Shown: positions 21,505 to 30,525 of the stretch, piece by piece
How the letters are laid out: each line of letters begins with the position of its first letter
Numbering within the stretch: the first letter of the stretch is position 1
Source: an uncultured Paracoccaceae bacterium
GTDB lineage: Bacteria > Pseudomonadota > Alphaproteobacteria > Rhodobacterales > Rhodobacteraceae
Length of the DNA stretch: 64,000 nucleotides
Direction of reading: 5' to 3'
Assembly: GCA_937883775.1 (NCBI GenBank)
Contig: CAKZXZ010000177.1
Location: 29,999-93,998 of the forward strand
Notes under the pieces: model-generated
Databases searched by the model: none
What the model was told of the DNA's origin: nothing
The model's input: the letters and a program-made list of their open reading frames with translations, nothing else
Position numbers and translations under genes: made by a program

Positions 21505-22416
21505 TTGGCACGAGACACGTCCAGACGCGATGACTATGTCCGCCCGATCCGCCGTCTGCTGATCGGGCTCTTGGTGGTTGTGCTGTTCGGTGTCTTCTTG
21601 CTTTGGCGTATCGACAGCCCCCGCGTCGAACGTCTAAGGGCCAATCTTGTCGATCAGATTGTGCCGAATTTCGAATGGGCCATGGCCCCCGTGACTGCGA
21701 CAACAAACATCGTCGCTGACTTCCGCTCTTACCGGAAAATCTACGAGCAAAACCAAGAGCTTCGCCGAGAATTGCGCCAAATGCAGGCTTGGAAGGAAGC
21801 CGCCCTCCAGCTTGAGCAGAAGAACGCAAAGCTGCTGGATCTCAACAAGGTTCGACTTGATCCAAAACTGACCTTCGTCACCGGCGTCGTTCTGGCCGAT
21901 AGCGGCTCACCCTTTCGCCAGTCAGTGCTCTTAAACATTGGTGCGCGCGACGGCATTCAGGACGGGTGGGCCACCACAGATGGCTTGGGCCTTGTCGGGC
22001 GCATCTCAGGCGTTGGGGATCGCACCGCCCGTGTCATCCTGCTGACAGACAGCAATTCACGGCTGCCGGTGACAATACAACCCTCCGGTCAGCGTGCACT
22101 TTTGGCCGGTGACAATTCCCCCACACCTCTGGTCGAATTTCTCGAAGATCCAGACCTCGTACGCCCCGGTGACCGTGTCGTGTCTTCTGGCGATGGCGGT
22201 GTCTTTCCCGCAGGTCTTTTGATCGGTCAGGTCGCCCAAGGACCGGATCGCCGCCTGCGCGTCAGGCTATCGGCCGACTATGAGCGGCTCGAATTCCTCC
22301 GCGTTTTACGCTCGCGCTCGGTCGAGGTCATCGACGAGCCCGGTCACCTGATCGGGCCCTTGCCTGCACGCCCAACTGCCGAAATCACACCACCGGTCGA
22401 GCCTGCCGATGGCTGA
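21505..22416 (+). CDS. mreC: Rod shape-determining protein MreC
   Basis: Position after mreB; N-terminal TM, coiled coil, beta domain. Confidence 0.94.
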   Translation: MARDTSRRDDYVRPIRRLLIGLLVVVLFGVFLLWRIDSPRVERLRANLVDQIVPNFEWAMAPVTATTNIVADFRSYRKIYEQNQELRRELRQMQAWKEAALQLEQKNAKLLDLNKVRLDPKLTFVTGVVLADSGSPFRQSVLLNIGARDGIQDGWATTDGLGLVGRISGVGDRTARVILLTDSNSRLPVTIQPSGQRALLAGDNSPTPLVEFLEDPDLVRPGDRVVSSGDGGVFPAGLLIGQVAQGPDRRLRVRLSADYERLEFLRVLRSRSVEVIDEPGHLIGPLPARPTAEITPPVEPADG

Positions 22417-22945
22417 ACAAACTGCAAATCGCCCCTTCGCCTTCTGGGCGCTTTATGCGGGCCTCGGCGTCTTTGTGATCTTTGTCCAACTGCTCCCGCT
22501 CGAAACAGAGCCGCGTCGCTGGGCGGCTCCTGACTATATGATGTGCCTTGCCTATGCATGGGTCTTGCGCCGCCCCGACGCGGTGCCGGCCCTGCTTGTC
22601 GCCACAATTGTCCTGCTCGCAGATTTCCTGTTCCAGCGCCCGCCTGGGCTATGGGCGGCTTTCGTTGTGATTGGCCTCGAAGTCCTGCGGTCGCGCGCAA
22701 TCTTCATGCGTGGCGGAACCTTCCTGCTTGAGTGGTTCACCGTGATCGTGGTGATTGGCCTTGTCATTGTCGCTCATCGCCTTGGTCTGATGCTGTTTCT
22801 CATCGAACCTGCCCCGCTCGCCCTTGACGCAAGTCTGTTTTTATCCACCGCCTTCGCATATCCTGTGATGGTCGCCGCTTCGCATTATCTCTTCGGAGTA
22901 CGCAAAGCCGCCCCCGGCGAATATGATCCTGTTGAGGCCCGATAA
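22409..22945 (+). CDS. mreD: Rod shape-determining protein MreD
   Basis: Position between mreC and mrdA; 178 aa with multiple TM segments. Confidence 0.88.
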   Translation: MAEQTANRPFAFWALYAGLGVFVIFVQLLPLETEPRRWAAPDYMMCLAYAWVLRRPDAVPALLVATIVLLADFLFQRPPGLWAAFVVIGLEVLRSRAIFMRGGTFLLEWFTVIVVIGLVIVAHRLGLMLFLIEPAPLALDASLFLSTAFAYPVMVAASHYLFGVRKAAPGEYDPVEAR

Positions 22946-24892
22946 ATGCGCAAGTCACAACGCGAAATTCACGAAAGCAGCCGCAGGCTAGGCCGCCGCG
23001 CACTAATTCTGGGCGGTATGCAACTGGTCTTTGTGGCCGGGCTTGGCCTGCGCATGCGGCATCTCCAGATCGAGAAGTCCGACCAGTTTCGCCTTCTGGC
23101 CGAAGAAAATCGGATCAACCTGCGGCTCATTCCACCCGCCCGCGGGTTAATCTACGACCGCGACGGGACCGTGATCGCCGATAACGAACAAAACTACCGG
23201 ATCGTGATGGTGCGCGAGGATGCGGGCGATGTGGACGACACGCTTGCGCGACTGTCATCGCTGGTACCGCTCGACCCCGAAGATCTGGACCGCGCCCGCA
23301 AGGAGCTTAAACGGCGCAGTCCCTTTGTGCCGGTCACTGTCGCCGAGCGTGTTCCATGGGAAGACATCGCAAAAGTCGCCGTAAACGCCCCTGCGCTACC
23401 GGGTATCAGCGGCGAAGTTGGCTTGTCTCGCGTCTACCCGATGAAGCGCGATTATGCCCATATCCTTGGTTATGTCGGTCCGGTCAGTGACTTTGATCTC
23501 AGCCGTATCGACGATCAAGATCCGTTACTGCAAATTCCACGCTTTCAGATCGGTAAAACCGGGGTCGAGGTCAAACATGAACGCGATCTGCGCGGCAAAG
23601 CAGGCAATCGCCAGATCGAGGTAAACGCGCTGGGCCGTGTGATCCGTGAACTCGACCGCATCGAAGGCCAGCCCGGCGACGACCTTCAACTGACCGTTGA
23701 CACAGACTTGCAAAACTATGTGCAGGCGCGATTGGAAGGCGAAGCCGCATCAGCCGTGGTGATGGATACGCAAACCGGGGATCTGTTGGCAATTGGGTCC
23801 GCCCCCAGCTTTGATCCCAATCTGTTCGTCCGTGGTATCTCCAGCAATGCGTACAACGCGCTGCGAGACAACAAGTATCGCCCCTTCCGGTCCAAAGCAG
23901 TACAGGATATCTACCCGCCCGGCTCCACCTTCAAGATGATTACAGCCCTCGCGGCGCTCGAGGACGGCGTCATCGGCGTCGATGAAACGGTGTATTGCCC
24001 CGGGCACACCACCGTTTCAGGTCTGCGGTTTCACTGTTGGAAGCGTGCGGGACATGGCAACATGAACCTGCATGACAGCCTCGTGCAAAGCTGCGATGTG
24101 TATTACTACGATATCGCCCAACGCGTCGGGATCGAAAAAATCAGCGCCATGGCCAAGCGTTTCGGAATTGGCGTGGATCACGATTTGCCGATGTCCGCTG
24201 TCGCCAGCGGTCTCGCGCCCACCAAGGAATGGAAGCGCACAGTACGCGATGCGGAATGGCGCATCGGTGACACGGTCAACGCCTCTATCGGGCAGGGCTA
24301 TGTTCTAGCCTCTCCGCTGCAACTTGCAGTCATGAGCGCACGTCTGGCCTCGGGTCGTGCGATCAGCCCAAGGCTTATCAAATCGGTCAATGGCGTGGAT
24401 ACCCTGATCCGTGATGGCGGGCCACTGGACGTGAATGCAAACATGCTCAAACGCGTTCAAGATGCGATGTTTGCGGTCTCCAACCATCGGCGCGGGACGG
24501 GCTATCGCTCGCGTATTATCGAAGACAGCTACCGCATGGCGGGCAAAACGGGCACGTCACAAGTCCGCCGGATCACCGCCGAAGAACGCGCGCGCGGTGT
24601 GACCCGCAACGAGGATCTTCCATGGGAGCGGCGCGACCATGCGCTCTGGGTCAATTATGCGCCCTACGAAAACCCGCGTATCGCGGTGTCGGTCGTCGTC
24701 GAACATGGCGGCGGCGGCTCCAAGGCGGCAGCCCCCATCGGACGCGATATCACCTTACGAGCGCTTTACGGTCAGGTGCCCCCACTTGAGGCCTACCCCA
24801 CCGGCGCAAGAGACGACGTACAAAAGCGGCACGATAACATGAACCTGCGCACCCCTGAGACAGGCGACAGCACGGGCCGCGACCGCGCATGA
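22946..24892 (+). CDS. mrdA: Penicillin-binding protein 2
   Basis: PPGSTFKMI (SxxK), SCDVYYYDIA and KTGTSQ transpeptidase motifs. Confidence 0.96.
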   Translation: MRKSQREIHESSRRLGRRALILGGMQLVFVAGLGLRMRHLQIEKSDQFRLLAEENRINLRLIPPARGLIYDRDGTVIADNEQNYRIVMVREDAGDVDDTLARLSSLVPLDPEDLDRARKELKRRSPFVPVTVAERVPWEDIAKVAVNAPALPGISGEVGLSRVYPMKRDYAHILGYVGPVSDFDLSRIDDQDPLLQIPRFQIGKTGVEVKHERDLRGKAGNRQIEVNALGRVIRELDRIEGQPGDDLQLTVDTDLQNYVQARLEGEAASAVVMDTQTGDLLAIGSAPSFDPNLFVRGISSNAYNALRDNKYRPFRSKAVQDIYPPGSTFKMITALAALEDGVIGVDETVYCPGHTTVSGLRFHCWKRAGHGNMNLHDSLVQSCDVYYYDIAQRVGIEKISAMAKRFGIGVDHDLPMSAVASGLAPTKEWKRTVRDAEWRIGDTVNASIGQGYVLASPLQLAVMSARLASGRAISPRLIKSVNGVDTLIRDGGPLDVNANMLKRVQDAMFAVSNHRRGTGYRSRIIEDSYRMAGKTGTSQVRRITAEERARGVTRNEDLPWERRDHALWVNYAPYENPRIAVSVVVEHGGGGSKAAAPIGRDITLRALYGQVPPLEAYPTGARDDVQKRHDNMNLRTPETGDSTGRDRA

Positions 24893-26028
24893 GCTATCTT
24901 GAATACAATCTAAAAACCGTTCCGGCCGGACCCACCAAGATTTTCTACATCAATTGGGCGCTTTTCCTGCTGATCTGCGCGGTCGCTGGCGTCGGTTTTT
25001 TGATGCTCTATTCCGTCGCCGGAGGCTCGCTCACCCCGTGGGCTGGCCAACAGATGGAGCGTTTTGCCATGGGGGTCGTGCTGATGTTCATCGTCGCCAT
25101 GATCCCGATCTGGTTTTGGCGCAATATCGCGGCTGTGGCGTTTGGGTTCTCATTTATCCTTCTTCTATATGTTGAATTCTTCGGTGTTGTCGGCATGGGT
25201 GCCCAGCGCTGGATCAACCTAGGCTTTATGCGGTTGCAACCTTCCGAGCTTACGAAGATCACGCTCGTGATGCTACTGGCCGCCTATTACGACTGGCTGC
25301 CGCAAGACAAAGTGTCCCGACCGCTATGGGTACTGATCCCGCTGGTGATGATCCTTGCCCCTGTCTTCTTGGTACTGACACAACCAGACCTCGGCACATC
25401 GATCCTGCTGACAGCGGGTGGCGGGATCATGATGTTTCTCGCTGGCGTTCACTGGCTTTACTTCGCCGTTGTGATCCTTGCAGGGGTTGTACTAGTCTAT
25501 GCTGTCCTGGTCAGCCGCGGCACTGAATGGCAGTTGCTGAACGACTACCAATATCGCCGAATTGATACCTTCATCGATCCCTCAACTGATCCGCTTGGTG
25601 CAGGCTATCACATCACTCAGTCCAAAATTGCGCTGGGCTCTGGCGGTTGGACGGGGCGCGGCTTTATGCAAGGTACGCAATCGCGGCTGAACTTCCTGCC
25701 CGAAAAGCACACCGACTTTATCTTTACCACACTGGCCGAAGAGTTCGGCTTTGTCGGCGCGTTCTCCCTTCTGGTCCTCTATGCGCTTATCATCGTTTTT
25801 TGCGTCATCGCGGCCATGCGGATGAAAGACCGGTTCTCTTCCCTTTTGACGCTTGGCATCGCCGCGACGTTCTTTTTGTTCTTCGCCGTGAACATGTCGA
25901 TGGTCATGGGTCTTGCTCCGGTCGTCGGGGTGCCGTTGCCACTGGTCAGCTATGGCGGATCGGCGATGCTGGTGCTGATGGCAGCCTTCGGACTGGTCCA
26001 AAGCGCGCATGTCCACAGGGCGCGCTAA
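24889..26028 (+). CDS. rodA: Rod shape-determining protein RodA (SEDS glycosyltransferase)
   Basis: PSELTKITLVMLLAAYY; FLPEKHTDFIFTTLAEEFGF; polytopic; 4-nt overlap with mrdA. Confidence 0.96.
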   Translation: MSYLEYNLKTVPAGPTKIFYINWALFLLICAVAGVGFLMLYSVAGGSLTPWAGQQMERFAMGVVLMFIVAMIPIWFWRNIAAVAFGFSFILLLYVEFFGVVGMGAQRWINLGFMRLQPSELTKITLVMLLAAYYDWLPQDKVSRPLWVLIPLVMILAPVFLVLTQPDLGTSILLTAGGGIMMFLAGVHWLYFAVVILAGVVLVYAVLVSRGTEWQLLNDYQYRRIDTFIDPSTDPLGAGYHITQSKIALGSGGWTGRGFMQGTQSRLNFLPEKHTDFIFTTLAEEFGFVGAFSLLVLYALIIVFCVIAAMRMKDRFSSLLTLGIAATFFLFFAVNMSMVMGLAPVVGVPLPLVSYGGSAMLVLMAAFGLVQSAHVHRAR

Positions 26029-26031
26029 CGA

Positions 26032-26961
26032 ATGATTAATGTCCTTTTTGCAGCGCTTGATATGCGCTGGGATCAATATGAACAGCCGCTCAAGACAGCC
26101 TTCGAAGACGCTGGATTGATCGTTGATCTGCGCCGGGAGTTTCCTCCAGAAAAGGTCGATTACATCGTCTATGCTCCAAACAGCGACCTACGGGATTTCA
26201 CGCCCTATACCCGCGCCAAGGCTGTTCTAAACCTTTGGGCCGGGGTCGAGGGGATCACCGGAAATGCAACCCTGACGCAACCCCTTGCCCGTATGGTGGA
26301 TCATGGCCTGACTGATGGCATGATCGAATGGGTAACAGGCCACGTCCTGCGCCATCATCTTGGGATGGACGCACATATCCACGGGCTGTCCGGTGAATGG
26401 CGCAATGTGGCACCGCCACTGGCCAAAGACCGTCCCGTTACCATCCTCGGCCTCGGCGAACTGGGTGCCGCCTGCGCGCAGATGCTGGCGCATCTGAATT
26501 TCGACGTTACCGGTTGGAGCCGCCGCCCCAAGAAGATCGACGGCATCACATGCCTGGCTGGACCCGACGGGCTGGTACAGGCGCTTGGCAGTGCAGAAAT
26601 TGTGGTGCTACTACTGCCGCTTACCACGCAGACCGAAGATATTCTGGACGCCACCACACTGGCTCAACTTCCCAAAGGTGCGGTTATTGTGAACCCGGGG
26701 CGCGGTGGTTTGATTGACGATGACGCCCTGATTTCGGCCTTGGACAGCGGCCATATCAGCCATGCAACGCTCGACGTTTTTCGGGTGGAGCCTTTGCCCA
26801 AGGAGCACCCCTACTGGGCACATCCACGCGTGACCGTAACACCCCATATCGCATCCGAGACGCGGGCCAAGTCCGCCGCCCGTGTTATTGCAGAAAACAT
26901 TCGTCGTGGGGAAAGCGGTGCACCATTCCTGTACCTTGTCGACCGCAGCGCCGGATATTAA
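26032..26961 (+). CDS. ghrA: Glyoxylate/hydroxypyruvate reductase A (D-2-hydroxyacid dehydrogenase)
   Basis: ILGLGELGAACAQML nucleotide-binding motif; NPGRGGLIDDDAL. Confidence 0.88.
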   Translation: MINVLFAALDMRWDQYEQPLKTAFEDAGLIVDLRREFPPEKVDYIVYAPNSDLRDFTPYTRAKAVLNLWAGVEGITGNATLTQPLARMVDHGLTDGMIEWVTGHVLRHHLGMDAHIHGLSGEWRNVAPPLAKDRPVTILGLGELGAACAQMLAHLNFDVTGWSRRPKKIDGITCLAGPDGLVQALGSAEIVVLLLPLTTQTEDILDATTLAQLPKGAVIVNPGRGGLIDDDALISALDSGHISHATLDVFRVEPLPKEHPYWAHPRVTVTPHIASETRAKSAARVIAENIRRGESGAPFLYLVDRSAGY

Positions 26962-27731
26962 CGCAATATCGGAGGCGCATCCGGATCACTGCCCGGGGCG
27001 GATCGTTCGACAGGTTCTTCAGGCTGTGGAAGATCAAACCGCAGCCCAACCCGTGACAGCCGGGCCGCCATCGGATCACTGGCTTTGAAAAACGCCACGT
27101 CCAGCGCTCCCGCCTCGATGCCACTAAAGGTTAATGCCTCGCTCACAGCTTTTGCCAGCGCGTCCTCAGCCCCTGACGCGGCATCAATAAAGGCCAGCAT
27201 ATGGGTTTTGGCACCACCCTCGTATTCCACGCCAACCAGATACGCCATAGGTGCAAGGCCAGTCGCCGTCGCAAGTTTGGCATCAAGCGCAGCAAGCAAA
27301 CTGTCTGGCAATCCGGCAGGTGAAGACACTTCAATCGGGCGCGCTTCGACCTCATCTGGCGCATGCGCCAGCGTATCGGCCAGCCACGCCACCGCATCGG
27401 CAGGCAATAGCGTCGCTGAGGGGGCAACATCGAGGTTGATACCCAGACCGACACGCTGCCCTGCTAACATCTGTGCGATCACCCGACCAGATAGCGCGGC
27501 ATACGGAACGATCTTGCCAGCAAAGCTGGAAAGCCTGTCTTCGCGGTCAAAAACCAGCACATATTGTGCGTCACCCAAGTCAAAAACCTCGGGCGTCAAC
27601 TGATCGCCCTCGGCCTCACTTTGCAACAGCAAAAACAACTCGCTATCGGCCACACGCTCAAAAAAGGCGAGCCGCTTGGCATCGCTGTCATCCATCGTCG
27701 CATGGGCACGATCCAGCGCAGTTTCAGTCAT
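26958..27731 (-). CDS. SseB family protein
   Basis: 257 aa with an SseB N-terminal-like domain (LFLLLQSEAEGDQLTPEVFDLGDAQYVLVFDREDRL). Confidence 0.8.
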   Translation of the reverse strand: MTETALDRAHATMDDSDAKRLAFFERVADSELFLLLQSEAEGDQLTPEVFDLGDAQYVLVFDREDRLSSFAGKIVPYAALSGRVIAQMLAGQRVGLGINLDVAPSATLLPADAVAWLADTLAHAPDEVEARPIEVSSPAGLPDSLLAALDAKLATATGLAPMAYLVGVEYEGGAKTHMLAFIDAASGAEDALAKAVSEALTFSGIEAGALDVAFFKASDPMAARLSRVGLRFDLPQPEEPVERSAPGSDPDAPPILR

Positions 27732-28311
27732 CCATCACCTCTTTGACGCGGGCTTGCAAGGCAGGCACCGTCTCAGTCTCGAACCATGGGTTTTTCTTGA
27801 GCCATGCCGTATTGCGCCAAGACGGGTGCGGCAAGCAAAAGACGTCAGGCGCAAGATCACGCCACGCCTTGACCCGTTCGGTCACGCTCATTTTGCCACC
27901 CAAATGCCAGTTTTGCGCATAGCCACCGATCAGTACGGTCAGACGTATGTCAGACAACCCCTCTATGATTGGGGCACGCCAGGTCTGTGCACAGACTTTC
28001 GGCGGAGGAAGGTCCGACCCTTTCGCATCATAGCCCGGAAAGCAAAACGCCATCGGAACAATCGCCACACGGCTCCGGTCATAGAATGCAGCATCGTCCA
28101 TGCCCAACCACCGGCGCAAACGAACACCCGATTGATCCCAGAACGGCGTATTGGCCTCATGCACCCGCAAACCGGGGGCTTGGCTGGCGATCAAAACCCG
28201 CGCGCCAGGCTGAAACCAGATCACCGGATTGGGACGATGCCGCGTTGCGGTGGCAGCAAAACGAGGCGCACATAACGCGCAGTTCTCCAGATCTCGAATA
28301 AGTGCTTTCAT
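27724..28311 (-). CDS. Uracil-DNA glycosylase superfamily protein
   Basis: VLIASQAPGLRVHEANTPFWDQSGVRLRRWLG; start MKALIRDLENCALC at 28311. Confidence 0.87.
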   Translation of the reverse strand: MKALIRDLENCALCAPRFAATATRHRPNPVIWFQPGARVLIASQAPGLRVHEANTPFWDQSGVRLRRWLGMDDAAFYDRSRVAIVPMAFCFPGYDAKGSDLPPPKVCAQTWRAPIIEGLSDIRLTVLIGGYAQNWHLGGKMSVTERVKAWRDLAPDVFCLPHPSWRNTAWLKKNPWFETETVPALQARVKEVMDD

Positions 28312-28340
28312 GACGAGCACACCGCGTCTTTCAAAAAGCG

Positions 28341-28402
28341 CCTGCATGTCAAAGCTTGCTCCGTCGCGCCGCATCGCCCAGTATGGCGTGCACGACCGCA
28401 GG
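28341..28402 (+). promoter_or_regulatory. Candidate structured 5' leader of nhaA that could sequester the SD
   Basis: CCTGC (28341-28345) can pair with GCAGG (28398-28402), which overlaps the GCAGGAG SD; an internal GCAtCGCC-CAGTAT-GGCGTGC hairpin lies between. Confidence 0.3.
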
Positions 28403-28410
28403 AGATTTGC

Positions 28411-29709
28411 ATGTATCGCGTTTGGAATTTTGTCATCAACTACTCGATCCTGCTGATTTTGGGCGCTTTGATCGCGCTGGTCTGGGCCAATATCGATATG
28501 GATGGGTATCACCACTTCGCCGAAACCCCGCTTTGGTTCAATGATATTGTGGGCGCGAAGTATGACCACTGGTTTCATGCCTATGGCCACGGGGCCGAGA
28601 AATACGATCATGGCGGCGCCGAGCGCGTTTTAAGCCTGCATTACCTCGTCAACGACCTGCTAATGGCCTTTTTCTTTGCAATTGCTGCCAAGGAAGTTTG
28701 GGAAGCGATTATCCTGAAAAACGGTGCCTTGCGCGGAAGAAAAGCGGCGACACCTCTTTTCGCGACCCTGGGTGGTATGATCGGCCCGATCACGATCTAT
28801 CTTGGCCTCGCCGCATTTTTGGGAAGCGATGTTTATGATGCGGTTGCTCGCGGTTGGGCGATTCCGACGGCCACCGATATCGCCTTCAGCTATCTGGTCG
28901 GGCGCATCGTCTTTGGCGCAGGCCATCCCGCCGTGCGGTTCCTTTTGTTGCTGGCCATCGCCGATGATGCCGCGGGCTTGATTATCCTCGCAATCTTCTA
29001 TCCAGAAGGTGATCTGGCACCGATCTGGTTGCTGCTGTCGATATTCTCTGCGGTCGGAGTTTTTGTTCTCTTTAATTGGCTTCCACGTCGCTTGGATCGC
29101 GGCAAGCAAACGCGTCCAAACTCGACCTGGACACGCAATAAACTGTCTTTCTGGCCCTATCTCTTTGCCGGCGTGCTTAGCTGGTATGGCTTTCAGGAAA
29201 GTGGCTTGCACCCCGCCTTGGGTTTACTGCCCATCGTGCCAACCCTGCCCCATGCCGACCGTGCATTTGGCATCTTCGCAGAGGCCGAGAAGTATCTGAC
29301 CGATTTGCTGAACCACTCCGAACACCTGCTCAAACGCCCAGTTGAGGTGATCTTGTTCTTCTTTGGGCTGATGAACGCCGGTGTCGCGTTTTCGTCGATC
29401 AGTGAACCGACATGGCTTGTCCTCGCCGGGCTCTTGATCGGCAAACCCATCGGTGTGTTGGTGTTGGGCTATATCGCTGCCTATCCGCTCAAGCTTGGCC
29501 TGCCCGTGGGTATGAAAACATCCGATCTTTTCGTGATCGGGTGTGTTGCAGCCATCGGCTTTACCGTGTCGCTCTTCATCGCGTCCGTCGCGTTCCCGGT
29601 GGGTGCCGTGCAGGATGCAGCCAAAATGGGCGCTTTGCTGTCGTTCTTTGCAGCTGCGGTCGCCATTATTGCGGGCAAAATCCTGAAGGTCGAAAAACAG
29701 GAACTTTAG
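28411..29709 (+). CDS. nhaA: Na+/H+ antiporter NhaA
   Basis: PTATDIAFSYLVGRIVFGAGHPAVRFLLLLAIADDAAGLIILAIFYP, matching NhaA TM IV/V with the Asp pair. Confidence 0.94.
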   Translation: MYRVWNFVINYSILLILGALIALVWANIDMDGYHHFAETPLWFNDIVGAKYDHWFHAYGHGAEKYDHGGAERVLSLHYLVNDLLMAFFFAIAAKEVWEAIILKNGALRGRKAATPLFATLGGMIGPITIYLGLAAFLGSDVYDAVARGWAIPTATDIAFSYLVGRIVFGAGHPAVRFLLLLAIADDAAGLIILAIFYPEGDLAPIWLLLSIFSAVGVFVLFNWLPRRLDRGKQTRPNSTWTRNKLSFWPYLFAGVLSWYGFQESGLHPALGLLPIVPTLPHADRAFGIFAEAEKYLTDLLNHSEHLLKRPVEVILFFFGLMNAGVAFSSISEPTWLVLAGLLIGKPIGVLVLGYIAAYPLKLGLPVGMKTSDLFVIGCVAAIGFTVSLFIASVAFPVGAVQDAAKMGALLSFFAAAVAIIAGKILKVEKQEL

Positions 29710-29865
29710 TCAAATACGAGGCATATTCGCCCCTTGCCGCTTTGTGAGTTGCCCTATAGGGCCCGTATCCGACATAATGTCGCCAGAAAGACGGTATAAA
29801 CCGGTCGAAACGCAACAATCCGTTAAGGATGGACGGCCCACGAGGCAGTGCCGGAGTGCGAGTGG

Positions 29866-30525
29866 ATGCTCGAGTTTGATAATGTCAGTAAGTCCTTTTG
29901 GACAGGCAAACAGCGCAAGGTGATCCTTGAACGCGCTTCATTTCGTGTGGAGTTGGGCAATTCGCTGGGTATTTTGGCCCCCAATGGCACCGGCAAGACG
30001 ACGCTTGTGAACATGATGGCGGGCCTTGAGAAACCCGACGAGGGCGAAATCCGCCGGAACTGCCGCGTGTCGTTCCCCTTGGGCTTTATGGGCGGCGTTA
30101 TCGGGCGCCAGTCTGCGATGGAAAATTCGCGCTACATTGCGCGGCTCTACGGGCTGGACCCGGACTATGTCGAAGCCTTTTGCCGCTGGCTCTGCGGGAT
30201 CGCGGAATATTTTGATATGCCCGTCGGCACGTACAGCCAGGGCATGCGCGCGCGCTTTACATTCGCACTGCTTCTGGCGCTCGATTTTGATATCTACCTG
30301 ATCGACGAAGGCATGCCCGGCACGACCGACGTTGAATTCAATCGCAAAGCAGGTGCGATCCTCAAAGAGCGGCTGCGGACGACAACTGTGATTATCGTAT
30401 CGCACCAAGCCGCGACGCTTGAAAAATTTGCCCGCTCTGCCGCCGTGCTGCGCGAAGGGCGATTGCATATGTTTGACACCTTGGAAGAAGCGAAACAGCT
30501 CTATGACTACGAAGCCCAAGGCTAA
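29866..30525 (+). CDS. kpsT: Capsule polysaccharide export ATP-binding protein (KpsT-like)
   Basis: APNGTGKTTLVNMMAGLEKPDEGEI; TYSQGMRARFTFALLLALDFDIYLIDEGMPGTTDVEF. Start could also be GTG 29848. Confidence 0.85.
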   Translation: MLEFDNVSKSFWTGKQRKVILERASFRVELGNSLGILAPNGTGKTTLVNMMAGLEKPDEGEIRRNCRVSFPLGFMGGVIGRQSAMENSRYIARLYGLDPDYVEAFCRWLCGIAEYFDMPVGTYSQGMRARFTFALLLALDFDIYLIDEGMPGTTDVEFNRKAGAILKERLRTTTVIIVSHQAATLEKFARSAAVLREGRLHMFDTLEEAKQLYDYEAQG

